A stretch of DNA of 64,000 bases from Rhabditophanes sp. KR3021 (lineage: Eukaryota > Nematoda > Chromadorea > Rhabditida > Alloionematidae). Position numbers and translations under genes: made by a program. Where the stretch lies: positions 3,162,001 through 3,226,000 of the forward strand of contig CAUJLY010000002.1 of NCBI GenBank assembly GCA_963281155.1, in the 5' to 3' direction. Positions 1 to 10,377 of this stretch are shown piece by piece. The notes below the pieces were generated by a model. That model was not told the origin of the DNA and made no database searches. It saw only the letters and a program-made list of their open reading frames with translations. Each line of letters opens with the position of its first letter. The first letter of the stretch is position 1.

Positions 1-199
1 TATTTTGTTTGTACAAATCTAAATTTTAAGGAAACCACATATATAAGGTTTCTTTATAGAAAGCATTTTTTAAATTTTCAATATTAGTTACTTCCAAATT
101 TGTTGTCCTTATTAATGCATTTATATTGTTATTTGACTTCTAACGTCTACTAATTGTTGTCTCTTTGTCTTAGTTGTTCACTCACTTAAACTACAATTA

Positions 200-1400
200 A
201 ACTATCGAAAAAAACGATGTAGAAAGTGATGTAAAGTCTCAAGTGAAATAAGGAGGAAATGGCTGTGACTTTTGGCATGAGACATCTGTCTTATGAAGCA
301 ACTGACAAGTAAACACCGATTGTTAAGAAAAAGCTGCTATCTGTAGAACTATTTCATGATTTCTCCAACGCATTGACCAGAGATGATACTTTCAAGCGGG
401 AATTGTAAGAATACTTCTGCTGATTAGAAACACCGTTGACCGATCTAAAATGCCGGAGGGAGATGATCAGGAATTAGCTAAATTTGAAATTAGGCTGGAG
501 CTTAATAAGATAGAGGAGTTGCCGACTAGAGCTGATATTAGGAGAATCAAGCCTGAGTTTGATGAAATGTGTGAAAAGAAGCAAATTGGGTTCTGGATGA
601 ATCGGGTTCTTCTGCATGAAAAAACAAAGAACCTTAGCGTTGATCAGCTATTGAATTTGCTGATTGATCAAACTGCTGATGAAAAAGAGAACATAGACTT
701 TTACATAATCAAGATTATTGGTGGGGATATCCAGGTGTAAGAAGCTACAATGCAAGTAATGAATTTATCCGGTGTATGAGACACAGAAGCGATATAGTTT
801 ATAAACTTCGCAGTCATAACCTCTTGACAGAGAAAGAATAGGAAATTTCGAAAACATGAGATTAATGTTTATTTGAAGGCCAAAAGGAAATCGTCGAAAT
901 TAGATCCTTCAAGTTGAATGGAGAAATATGGTATCCTTCTAAAGGCTCGTATGCACCAAAAGAATATACATAGCCACTTTTGGTAATGTTTCATATTTGG
1001 AAATAGGAAGCATCTCTTCAGACTTTGTCAACAATCTCAAGCCACGGAAAGTAGAAAATACTGGCCAACATTTGAAAGTGTTATATGAATGCGAAGAGGT
1101 CGGTTACAGAATGAAAAGATCTGATGATCTTAAATATCAGATACCAAAGGTCTACTACAAAAAATGCCACCTCAAACTATGCAATGTCCAAGGAGGGAAT
1201 TTTCTGTATGAGCGAATCAGGAAAGGATGACAGGATTGTCCTACACTTTTGAACAATCATTTCTTAAGAACAGTGATTTATTTGATAAAAAATAGTCAAG
1301 AATAGACAAGATCAGAACCCATCTAACCGAAACTCTCCACCTCAGACTTCTAGCGTCTACTAAAGAATTGGCTGAGTTTTATTCTAATTAAAAGACTCAA
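200..1400 (+). pseudogene. Decayed C2H2/GIY-YIG family copy (copy 1)
   Basis: Open pieces at 450-740 and 997-1230 are joined by frameshifted stretches. The block DDTFK, then RILLLIRNTV, then MPE (about 385-455) matches the reverse strand at 6060-6200. LSVDQLLNLLIDQTADE (about 635-690) matches TVAQLVELLIEETAGE in that copy, and SYNASNEFIRCMRHRSDIVY (about 742-800, +1 frame) matches the next block there. A finger-like stretch, YEC.E then GYRMKRSDDLKY (about 1085-1135), has lost its second Cys and first His. PKLSTSDF near 1330-1350 resembles the PKLTNSDSG block that ends the GIY-YIG domain in other copies. Several stops and frame changes make it a pseudogene unless the assembly is poor. The family assignment rests on alignment by eye to other copies in this window. 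Confidence 0.6.
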
Positions 1401-1569
1401 AAACAAGATGACTAGATGTGGTCATGGTAAATGGCCGCGCCAGACGTGTACCTGCTGAATCACGTCAATTGGTGCACTATTCCTAATATTTTGGTTAAAT
1501 GATCTTTGATTTTAAGATGACTTATGACGATTAATCAAGTATATTCTTGATTCCCTCGTTTAACTAGCT

Positions 1570-2115
1570 TTATTTTCCGAACCTGTATTTATTTTGGCCA
1601 TTTTCATAAAAATACTCAATAACCATCAGCTTAAATTCACGTGGATAGCTCATTCTATTTGAAGTCGTGCTAGAAATTGTACTTGAGTTTCCAGAACGTG
1701 TCATATTGCTCAGTGAAAGAGACTCTTTTTTATCGCCACTCTCCAATTTGATTTTGATAAGTTGACCATCGGAAGGATTGGAGCATGTTGGTAAAAATGT
1801 ACTCTCCTTGTCAGTATCAATTTTGAGTAATGGGTTCTGCCTTATGACAGACAGATCACTTGGCAAACTGTTGTTTCCAGTTCTAGATAGATCCAAAGGG
1901 GCATCCTGTGGTATATTAATATTTAACAAGTTGAAATAAGTGGGGAATAAAGACATAGGTTTAACCAATCCATTGGATTCTTGAATCATTTTAAATTGGG
2001 CAGCCAAGTTTTCAATAGAGAAGGCATTATTGGGCCAAACAAAATTATTTGACAGCACACCAATCATTTCTGAAAGTTGTGGCATAAAATGAATGGGTGT
2101 ATCAGTTGAATCCAT
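1570..2115 (-). CDS. Brinker-like HTH protein with CtBP-binding motif (possibly 3'-truncated)
   Basis: This is a 181-residue single open frame starting at ATG 2115. Near its middle is PLDLS, the classical CtBP co-repressor docking motif. The C-terminal 30 residues (SYPREFKLMVIEYFYENGQ then NKYR) look like the first half of a Brinker/psq-type helix-turn-helix: basic start, FKL.VIEYF helix, then the N-rich turn. The usual second half (R.AA+.F.I.+..+.WL) is missing because the frame stops after NKYRFGK. A possible splice donor, ACAG|GTTCGG, lies just before the stop, so a further exon at lower coordinates is possible, but I found no convincing one before 1400. In Drosophila, Brinker represses Dpp targets partly through CtBP. 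A similar co-repressor role here is inference. Confidence 0.5.
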   Translation of the reverse strand: MDSTDTPIHFMPQLSEMIGVLSNNFVWPNNAFSIENLAAQFKMIQESNGLVKPMSLFPTYFNLLNINIPQDAPLDLSRTGNNSLPSDLSVIRQNPLLKIDTDKESTFLPTCSNPSDGQLIKIKLESGDKKESLSLSNMTRSGNSSTISSTTSNRMSYPREFKLMVIEYFYENGQNKYRFGK

Positions 2116-2399
2116 TTTAAGTTAAGTTAATATAGTTTGGTTATAACTTGTAGTGGAATATATTTAGAAAGATACTAGTGAGAAATCCTTTCTAACAAAT
2201 GAAATCAAAGAAGGCACAAGTGAAATTAAAAAATAAGTTTTCTTTTCATGGGAGGGCGCCTAAATTTAAAATGCAAAAAATAAAGACAAGGCCTTTCTTC
2301 CCAAACTTTTTCAACGGCCTTTCTCCTTGTTGCAACCACCCTTATGAATACACAATAAGGGTAGCGCCCAAAACTCTATTATCTGGAGGAAGGTCGTGA

Positions 2400-4277
2400 A
2401 AAAAGTTAGTTAGCAAGCGCGCCGATAAAACATTTGCGATGATCATCTTAGAGAGTGATAGAAGAAGACCTTCACCAATGATTGCCATTATATATTGGAT
2501 CCAATCTTGACTGTCTCGTGAAGGTCAACTCTACGTGAAACTTCTTCAATATAACCACATCAATTATTTAAGGTATCTTTTTAACTTTGTCTTTCTGATT
2601 CTAATGCTCTCTGTTCGTGTTTTTAATTCTTTTTTATGTTGATTTAAAAAAAATTGATACAAAAAGTCGCTGCCATTTACAAAGCGACTACACACTGCAC
2701 AAAAAAGAAAGGAAATAAATGAAAATAATATGCGCGCATATGTGTGATGTTTAGATGTGTAAATGTTAGATGCATAATTGTATCAAAATGCTCTATTATA
2801 CAGATAAATGAATGCATGTTAGACGTAGTATCTGAGTACATCGCAATTTCTTTCATTTCATTTTTATTCCTAATTTAACGATGTTCTCACCAGCCGTTCA
2901 AATATGTCCTCCAAACCATATTTGTGACAGCTTTGCCTAAAGTCTCTTGTGAATAAGAGCCTAGAAAAGATAATTGCTTTCTTACAATTGCATTATCTAT
3001 TACCAGATGTATTAAAAACGCATACCAAATATAAAAAATAAATATACGCAACGGCTTCTTATGGTACATACTTAAACTAAGGCCGAGGTCGTATATTCAC
3101 TCCAGACACGGTGAAAGTTGCTTAGCCATTGCATAACATCAGAAAGATGAATTTATTAAATCGCAAATATGATGTTCACCTTGGCAATGGAATCGAGTAT
3201 TCTATTTGGTAAAAAACAAAACAGTTTCAAGGCCTCTTCAACACAAACAATGTATCCCAATTTTTGATGTTTTATTTTTATGCACATTCAAATTATAGTT
3301 ATTCCTTTGGTTGCTCAAATTATACTTATTTCTTTGGTTGCTCAAAGTGAAAAGGGATAAGGTGAACATTCTTTGAATGAGGAGACTCTTTCATTAATAT
3401 GCCCATCTTAACGACCTTTTTTATTTTTAAATTGAATTTGTTTGATGGTGCCGATAAAGGTGAAATGCTATTTTTACTTTTAAAAAGTTGAATGAGCGTA
3501 TGATCAACCAAATACTGTATCTGTCTAAATAATATCATTAATTATTACTTAAAAACTAAATAATTAAAGGACAAATTCTTATGTATTTGATCAGAATAAC
3601 AATAATTGCGTATCTTTTTAGTACTATGTGACTTTCCTATTCTTACTCTCCAATTGAATAAATATATGTCCTTTAGTATGATAATGGGAAGATTAAGTAC
3701 ATTTGTGTTGCAAAAAAGAGAATTAACATTGAGCTTTGAACAATTCTTATTTAACCAAAAGACATAGGTATTTCAAAAAATGTGATCTATTTCCGTTTTT
3801 TACAATTACAAAAATTACCAGTTTTTTTGTTATCTAATTTACAGCAAGTAAGCGAAATTACATCAACTACAATAAATATATACACCAAAAGTAGGTAAAA
3901 TTGAGTAAAATTGTGTCAAATTATGTTAATTGCATCAAGTGTTTGTTGTTGACGTCAAAGAGGATGCTTGCACTTGACTGGAACGACATATTGAAACAGT
4001 TCACTCAAGTCTTAAGAACGTTCCCGCAAACAGCCATACCCAACATATTTTCGTGCCAAGATTCATCATCAAACGACAAACTTGAAAGGACCTTTCCGAT
4101 GACACGACACATAGACAATGTCGGCTTCCTTTTGAAGTCTTGATTTAGTCGATTGTTTTCTCTCTTTATTCAACTATACCTTACTAATGCTCAATTTATT
4201 GGATAGACTACGCTAGCTTTTTACTGTCTCTCTTTTAAATTATACTAAAATAATGTTTTTTTGTTTATAGTGAAGCC
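2400..4277. other. Intergenic, no supported gene
   Basis: There are only short, composition-driven open frames, including a 60-codon minus-strand one at 2887-3069 with one hydrophobic segment and a donor-like GTGAG at its end. I see no conserved protein. A direct tandem duplication is listed separately. The 3' part should hold the upstream region of apr-1. Confidence 0.4.
3295..3347. repeat. Two-copy direct repeat, about 27 bp
   Basis: The unit, roughly TATAGTTATTCCTTTGGTTG followed by CTCAAAT, occurs twice in direct succession with only two or three mismatches. It lies in intergenic DNA and has no evident function. Confidence 0.7.
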
Positions 4278-7200
4278 ATGTATTCATCTGCCATTATTCA
4301 AGCTTCGGCTTCACTAAATCAGTTCGAAGAATCTATTATTAATGCATTAGCAACACTAAAACTGGATGTCTCACGCAACTGTGAGCCAACACCTAAAGAA
4401 TTAGAAAAGCTCAACGAATTACATGATGGATTGTTAATTTTGTGTCGTAAAGATAACGATGAAGCAAGGTAACTATTATATCAGCACATAATTGTTTTAC
4501 AATCGTTATTATTTTAGAAAAAAGAGATGTTTATGTGTTGGACCAATTATTAACAAATTTAGAGAACAAGCATTTTACATGAGAAAGCGAATGCGAACAG
4601 ACGAATGTCCGGAATTGGATAGTTATTTAAACACATCTCAAAATGACATCACCTTTATAGTACAAAATTCATTCGATGAGAATACCCGTAAAGTAGCGAT
4701 TTTGCTTGGGAGCAGTTGAGGTGATTGCTGAATTGCTTATATTAAATGTGTCTTTATTCGGAATGGGCGAAGACAAACTCGAAAATACAAAAGTGAGGCA
4801 ATACTTCGCTTCCGCATTAATCAATTTGTCGTATGGTAATACCGTGACTAAAAGGAAACTCTGTTTTTATGGCCATTTCATCCACACGGTCACAAAAATC
4901 ATTAGCGAGTCAAGTGCTTTATCGCAAGTTTACGCATCTTTAATTCGTAACTTGTCATGGATGGCCGAAGAAGACATGATTGGAAGACTGCACGAAACAG
5001 TTCCAGCACTTTCAAAGGCCGCCGTACGTGCTCACATTGTTAAAGATGCCAAAACTCTGGGTGCAACACTGCAAGCTCTTTGGAATTTAGCTGGACATTC
5101 CGTCAATAATCAGAAAATAATTTGCGAAGAAGAAGGCTGTCTAGATATGTTGATTTCGCTATTATCTGTCGATCCTCAATTTTCTGCTTTACTGGAAACA
5201 AGTTCAGGTCTGTGCAATATTTATTAAACCAGGGCTAGTTAAACGGGGAGTCAAAATATTATTAAATTATTCATCAGTCATCTTGAGTTTAAACATCTTT
5301 TCCGTCGAAATGTCAGCTACTGCGCATTGGCAGAATTGAACAAGTAGGCGTCTGGCATTTGCCTATTCTTGACTCCTTTACATCAAACTAGTCACCGTTC
5401 TTCAAAGCATTAATACAAAATTCCCTTGGAACTTTGATAGTTGGAGAAGATGTCGTCGGCTTCTCTTGGATTGATGAGGAAATAGATGTAGGCTTGGTGC
5501 TCACCAGAAATAGTTCTCCATTTAGGCCAAACTTTATTCAACCAGTTAGAGGCATTGAATTTGGTATTGTGCTCTTGTTCGACAATACATATTTCTTCGC
5601 ATTGGTGTAACTTGATGTGCTGAGCTAATGCACCATAACCATCTTGCAATGATTACAATGAATTCTATCGGGGCATTTTGCTCCTCCTTATGACGTTCTA
5701 AGAATGCTTCAGTTCTAAATTTGAGTTGGCAATCTTTGTTGGCAAGAGTCCATGACCGTGAGCTTTACTTGCTATATCTGATTTGTGAACTTTATACCTG
5801 TAAAATTCATTCCTATCATTGTAAATTGTAACACCATCATATTCGTTATCCTTAGAATTAACAACATATACGTTCATTTTCCCACTTCACCAGCAGTTTC
5901 TTCAATTAACAACTCCACCAATTGAGCAACAGTATAATCTTTTGTTGCTTCTCTGGCTTTCTTTTTTAAGCTTTCGAGACTTTGCAAGTTGTATTAATCA
6001 GATGTTTAAGAGAAAAAAACAATAAATATTCTTCTCACGTCTCTTGATTGCTTTCTCATTTCTAACTCTTTCGGCATTTTGTAGTTGTCAGTGGCATTCC
6101 TAATCAGCATAAGAATTCGTACAATTTCTGCCTTAAAAGTATCGTTGTTGACTTTGTTTTCTCTATAATTACTCCAGTTGAGTGAATGGACAACTAAAAT
6201 ATAGAAACAGCAATCAGCAAACGTTGCAAGCTAAATAACAATATAAATTCATCAATAACGATTGCCAATTTGGAAGTAATTAATATTAAAACAAAAAATG
6301 TTTATTTAAAAAGAAACTAATATTTACTTAAAAATTGCAGGTATTTTGAGCTGTGTGTGCCATTATATTTCAACTACTCCTAAACTTTACGCATACATCC
6401 AAAATTCAAATATCTTGATAGGCCTTGTTAAACTTTTGAAGGAAAGTTCATTCACAATCATCTCCAATTCATTGACAGCCATTGATCATTTGATTAGTAA
6501 AAATGAAATGTTTCGGATGAAACTGGTCACTAGCCAATATGCAATGTCACTCTTAAATAAGCTAAGTAACTCAAATAGAGTGAACATCCGCGAAATCGTG
6601 AAAAAAGTCTTGAATACACTCCATCATAGTTCAACAATGCCCTTTGGTTCATCAATGCCAAGACACTTTAATCAATCCAATTTTCTGGGAAGAGATAATA
6701 ATGATATGATCTCATCTGTTGATTCAAGAATGAATTCGTCACTATATAATGATAAATCAAAACTACTGCGATTACGAAACACCTTATTGCCAGCTCCTGT
6801 TCCATTATTCGCCTCACCGAACAGAAGCAATATGTTTCAGTCTCTTAATGAAGGGAATTATATACATGGAATGAAAAATCAGAACGATTTTCAATTTGAT
6901 TCACCAAGAAGTTGTTCTCTTCCCAGACAATTTCAACGAGGTATTCACGGTCAAAATTCTACGGAATCGACAATGCCAATTGGTCTATTGCAAAACTTAA
7001 ACTTCAATGAAAGCCACAATAATTTATTGGAAAGTGGGGATGTCTCTCCAGAAAGATCATTTGATCCATGTATTGGAGAAGATAGAAAATTAGAGGCAGA
7101 TAACTCGATTTTATGCCAAAGGGCAGATTCCAGAACCTCGATGGGAACATCATATGAATACAGCCAAAATCAAAGTGCGATCGAAAGCATAATTAGTACA

Positions 7201-8748
7201 CATGAAAATAGCAGACCAACTTCGCCAATCTCTTACAGTGATATCCCAGATTCTCCTACAAAAGTAATGAAATCTACTCCAACAACAGTAAATGGAATCT
7301 TCTTAAACCCAAATTACAGTAGCCCCAGTCTATCGATTCCAGTATTAAATCAATTGACACCACTTGCAAATCACCAATCTCAAATTATTATGAATGAAAT
7401 TGGGTATGAAAGGAGCAACAATTTAAATACTTTCTTCAAAATTCCAAACAGCAATAGCAATTCCGAAAGCTCCAACAGCGACAATTTAAATGTTGGGGGT
7501 AATAAAACTTTAAATTATTTAGACAAATCGAATTCAACTGTAAAGGAATCAGATTTTGACATTCAAGATGGGTCTTTTATGAATAAGAACAGTAATTTGT
7601 TAGATTCAAGTATCGAGTCAGTTATGCTACAGCCAAAAGCATCCTCGTCATTCACAAGTATGCCAAGTGCCGAAGATGAATTTCTTTCGGAATCTGTAAA
7701 AAATGTACTTCCAAAATCAAATTTAGACAATGAGTCATTCCTAATGAATAGCATTGAACATGTCATGCCAGTTTTCAAGGTATTATTTGAATTAAACAAG
7801 AAATAAAAATATTATTAAATTATTCATCAGTCATCTCGAGTTTAAACATCTTTTCGGTAAAAATGTCAGCTACTGCGTGTGCATTGGCAGAATTGAGCAA
7901 GTAGACTTATGGCATAGAGTACTTGCTGTGGTCATTCTAAGAATGCTTTTACTAATCTCACTGTCAGTTATTGATATTAAATATGACTTAATAATGTGTG
8001 TTTGCTACCAATTAGGTTAAGATGAGCATTATCTTTATTTAAGTAATCTATGATAAATCAAATGGTTAATTAATTTATTATTTAAATATCATCTATTCAG
8101 TTGCATATTCACAATACTGTATATTCAAAAATGACTTGATTTTAAGACACTAAAAATGACTTGGATTTATGACAATAAACAAATTTGTATTTATTTTAGA
8201 CAAAAGCCATACGGGATTTAGATAAACAAAACTACGGATTGGAATACAATACTGCTAGAGACGAGTACTCGATGATTAGCCGTGAATTTGCAGATCAAAG
8301 AACAGAATCATTTGATTCAGTTACTGATGACTACACTGACAACACATTTGATTTAGATCCAGAGGATGACAACTTAGATGAGTTATATAACGACGATATG
8401 AAATATATCCCAGATGGTGTTGATGATGAAATAGATGCAAGTGAAATAGTAATCGACTGCTCAGAATTGAAAAAATACAAGAGATCTGTATGTTCATCTA
8501 TTCCACAAGCTTCCGATAAACGTCCCAGAAGCTCAATGATTCCCACCATAGTCAAGTCCCACCCCAAATCATCCTCACCCGTATTATCCAAGGATGTGAA
8601 GCCATTAACGAATAAATCAAACCTAAGTAATGAAGCACGTGTCGTTCCATTCAATTACAAAAAGCCAGAGACTAAAGATTTTGAAAAAGAAGTCGTTACA
8701 GATAACGTATCAACAAACAACAAAGTGTTGCTAATGACTGCAATTTAA
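4278..8748 (+). CDS. apr-1: APC-related protein (APR-1), armadillo-repeat Wnt scaffold
   Basis: Exons: 4278-4468, 4518-5207, 6341-7779, 8200-8748, all with GT-AG junctions that keep frame. Exons 2-3 encode armadillo repeats of the APC type: VRQYFASALINLSYGNT, LIRNLSWMAEED, TLGATLQALWNLAGHSVNNQ and SFTIISNSLTAIDHLISKN align with the APC repeat region. The rest is a long Ser/Asn-rich tail, ending with acidic and basic stretches. APC/APR-1 scaffolds beta-catenin turnover and cortical and spindle polarity. Exon 2 carries one frameshift near 4697 (GATTTTGC): removing one T gives KVAICLGAVEVIAELL, exactly the expected repeat, so it is probably an assembly error. Introns 5208-6340 and 7780-8199 hold antisense nuclease-family copies. 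Start ATG 4278 follows an acceptor-like TTTATAG. I see no oligomerisation coiled coil or classical 20-residue repeats. Confidence 0.88.
5240..6202 (-). pseudogene. C2H2/GIY-YIG family copy inside apr-1 intron (copy 2)
   Basis: Read on the minus strand, antisense to apr-1. Blocks in order: VHSLNWSNYRENK then DTFKAEIVRILMLIRNATD after a TTTTAG acceptor near 6190; an apparent intron (GTGAG near 6040); TVAQLVELLIEETAGE; MNVYVVNSK then NDRNEFYRYKVHKSDIAS; RTEAFLERHKEEQNAP; a finger-like CNHCK then GYGALAQHIKLHQ; NASNWLNKVWPKW; and SGEHQAYIYFLINPRE (5410-5649), which fits the first strand (GIY motif) of a GIY-YIG nuclease. It ends with NSANA then EKMFKLKMTDE near 5250-5330. The YIG segment is missing and there are about three frame changes, so it is decayed. 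Function is inferred only from the family. Confidence 0.7.
7807..7965 (-). pseudogene. Internally deleted family copy in apr-1 intron (copy 3)
   Basis: On the minus strand, the sequence equivalent to TEAFLE in copy 2 runs almost directly into the terminal block (LLNSANAHAVADIF then TEKMFKLEMTDE and a stop), so the finger and nuclease parts are deleted. The first ~95 bp (7807-7905) are about 90% identical to 5253-5345, and the two copies lie in different introns of the same gene. It is antisense to apr-1. It resembles a short internally deleted derivative of a longer element. Confidence 0.75.
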
Positions 8749-9143
8749 CAACATAAATTGTACGGGTTTAAATTCATTATATCTATTATTTACTGTCTTA
8801 AATACTTTTTTAAATAAATTAATAACACACCTAATAAGATTTGAGAAAAGATAACATTTTAAAACCATTGCCAAGTAATTAATATGGGATAGATGGAGTA
8901 ATCAAGAAATATTTATTATTCATTTGAATAAATAAAAAACAATAAGAATTTAATACCCTTACTTAAGATAAATGAACTACACGTTATATTTTGTTCAAGG
9001 CATAATAATATAAATAATATAATACATTATTTAAATGGGTTTAACCGCAAATATTCCTATCCCATTATTGTACAAAATATATTTGAGTTACCACCTTAAT
9101 TTAGTGAGACCAGTATTTTTGTCAGTTACAATGTAAAAAGAAA
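8749..9143. other. Short A+T-rich intergenic region between convergent genes
   Basis: This holds the 3' flanks of apr-1 (+) and the sphingomyelin synthase gene (-). AATAAA-like signals occur (for example near 8812 and 8930), but nothing else is seen. Confidence 0.5.
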
Positions 9144-10377
9144 TCATGTTGATGATATTGATGTTCGTTCCCGATTCCTGAATATTCTCAAACAGTTCGC
9201 AAATGGATTCTCAAAACTGAAAAGATAACAAATTATTAGTACTTTTAACAATCCCTGCATAAAAAGCAGATTCAAATTACTGATAACTTACACATTCGGG
9301 ACGGGTGTCTTACAGTTCTTTTCCATGCTTTGGCATACAAATATCCATCCATACTTTTGAAAATGATTATGCGCCGAAGTGTCTCTCTGTATAATTAATT
9401 ATTAAACAGAATAAAAGTAGAAACTTGCCATTAAAATAGGATTACTTGCAAATGTGTGATATTCCCAAAAAATACGAGTAGTCAGCCAATAACTAATGAC
9501 AACGTCTGTAAAATTGAAGATATTAGATTACGAGTCAACTGCCAAAATCATACCTATGGTATAGTGCCCTCTGCTAATCAGTAGAAACGCCATTCCTAAA
9601 AGTGCTAATGACCAAGTCAAAAAGTGGATATGTTTCAGTCTCTTTGGAGCGTATTCATTAATAAACAGCGCCGTCAGTACTAGTGTGATAGTATGACCAG
9701 AATACAGGTAATCCCCACAAAGGTTGCCTTCAGCCTTGACTTGGAGACCACCCGCAAAAAAGACTTCAATTGCTCGAAGGAATACTCCTTTGATAGTTCT
9801 ATTAGCGTCCGTGAATTTAGGAGCACATTGGTAGTAAATATCGGCCTTTGGTAACTGCGTCATAAACAGAGTAAATAATCTTCCGAAGTACAATAATGCA
9901 GCTATAATAAATAATCTCCTTACTAAAACCCAACGGTATTTATGGAAAATACATATGATTAATGCAGTCCCGGTCAAAATCACCATAATCAGTTCATTGT
10001 AATATAGCAAACTTGGAGTGTATTTGGAAAGAGTAAAACTGATGTCAGGCAAGGGACCGTATGAAGGCATATAATCGTGGATGATTGATAGCATCAGGGT
10101 ATTCAAAAAGGCACAAAATGCGCATAATGCAAATGCTAGCTGGAATAAATAACAAACAAATTAGAACCCGTAAATATAAATATTTGTATCAATAACAAAT
10201 CAAATATCTTAACTAACTTACCACTCCCTTCCACATTTCCTGAGGTATGTTGTTTTCTGGCTTGATAAAAGCATCTGTTGAGTTGTCGTCTTCTTCTATT
10301 TGGATGGACAGACTCGTAGACGCTGTAGAAACCAGTGATCTTGAGGTATCTTCCGCTTCAGAAACTAGCGTTGACAT
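9144..10377 (-). CDS. sms: Sphingomyelin/phosphatidylcholine:ceramide phosphotransferase (SMS family)
   Basis: Exons on the minus strand: 10377-10222, 10139-9554, 9505-9446, 9382-9292, 9216-9144, giving 321 residues in frame. The enzyme moves a phosphocholine (or related) head group from phospholipid to ceramide in Golgi or plasma membrane. Visible SMS landmarks are the CGDYLYSGHT motif with the first catalytic His, then SRGHYTIDV with the second His and the Asp of the lipid-phosphate-phosphatase-type triad, followed by the family end NHFQKYGW then KNCKTPVPN. About six hydrophobic segments are present. The N-terminus is an acidic cytosolic stretch without the SAM domain found in SMS1. Nematodes have several paralogues, and I cannot say which this is. 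One acceptor (9382) was chosen among overlapping AGs because it keeps frame. Confidence 0.9.

Noticed and set aside
2887..3069. 60-codon minus-strand frame with one membrane segment and a donor-like end
   Set aside because: No partner exon and no recognisable family; too short to support a gene call.
3901..4143. 80-codon frame upstream of apr-1
   Set aside because: It starts at TTG, has no upstream acceptor that fits apr-1, and shows no similarity to known N-termini.
7563..7799. Minus-strand frame with FIRNDSLSKFDF, resembling the APC beta-catenin-binding 20-residue repeat core
   Set aside because: It is antisense to the coding strand of apr-1 exon 3; the sense frame reads different, plausible protein. 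The match is a coincidence.
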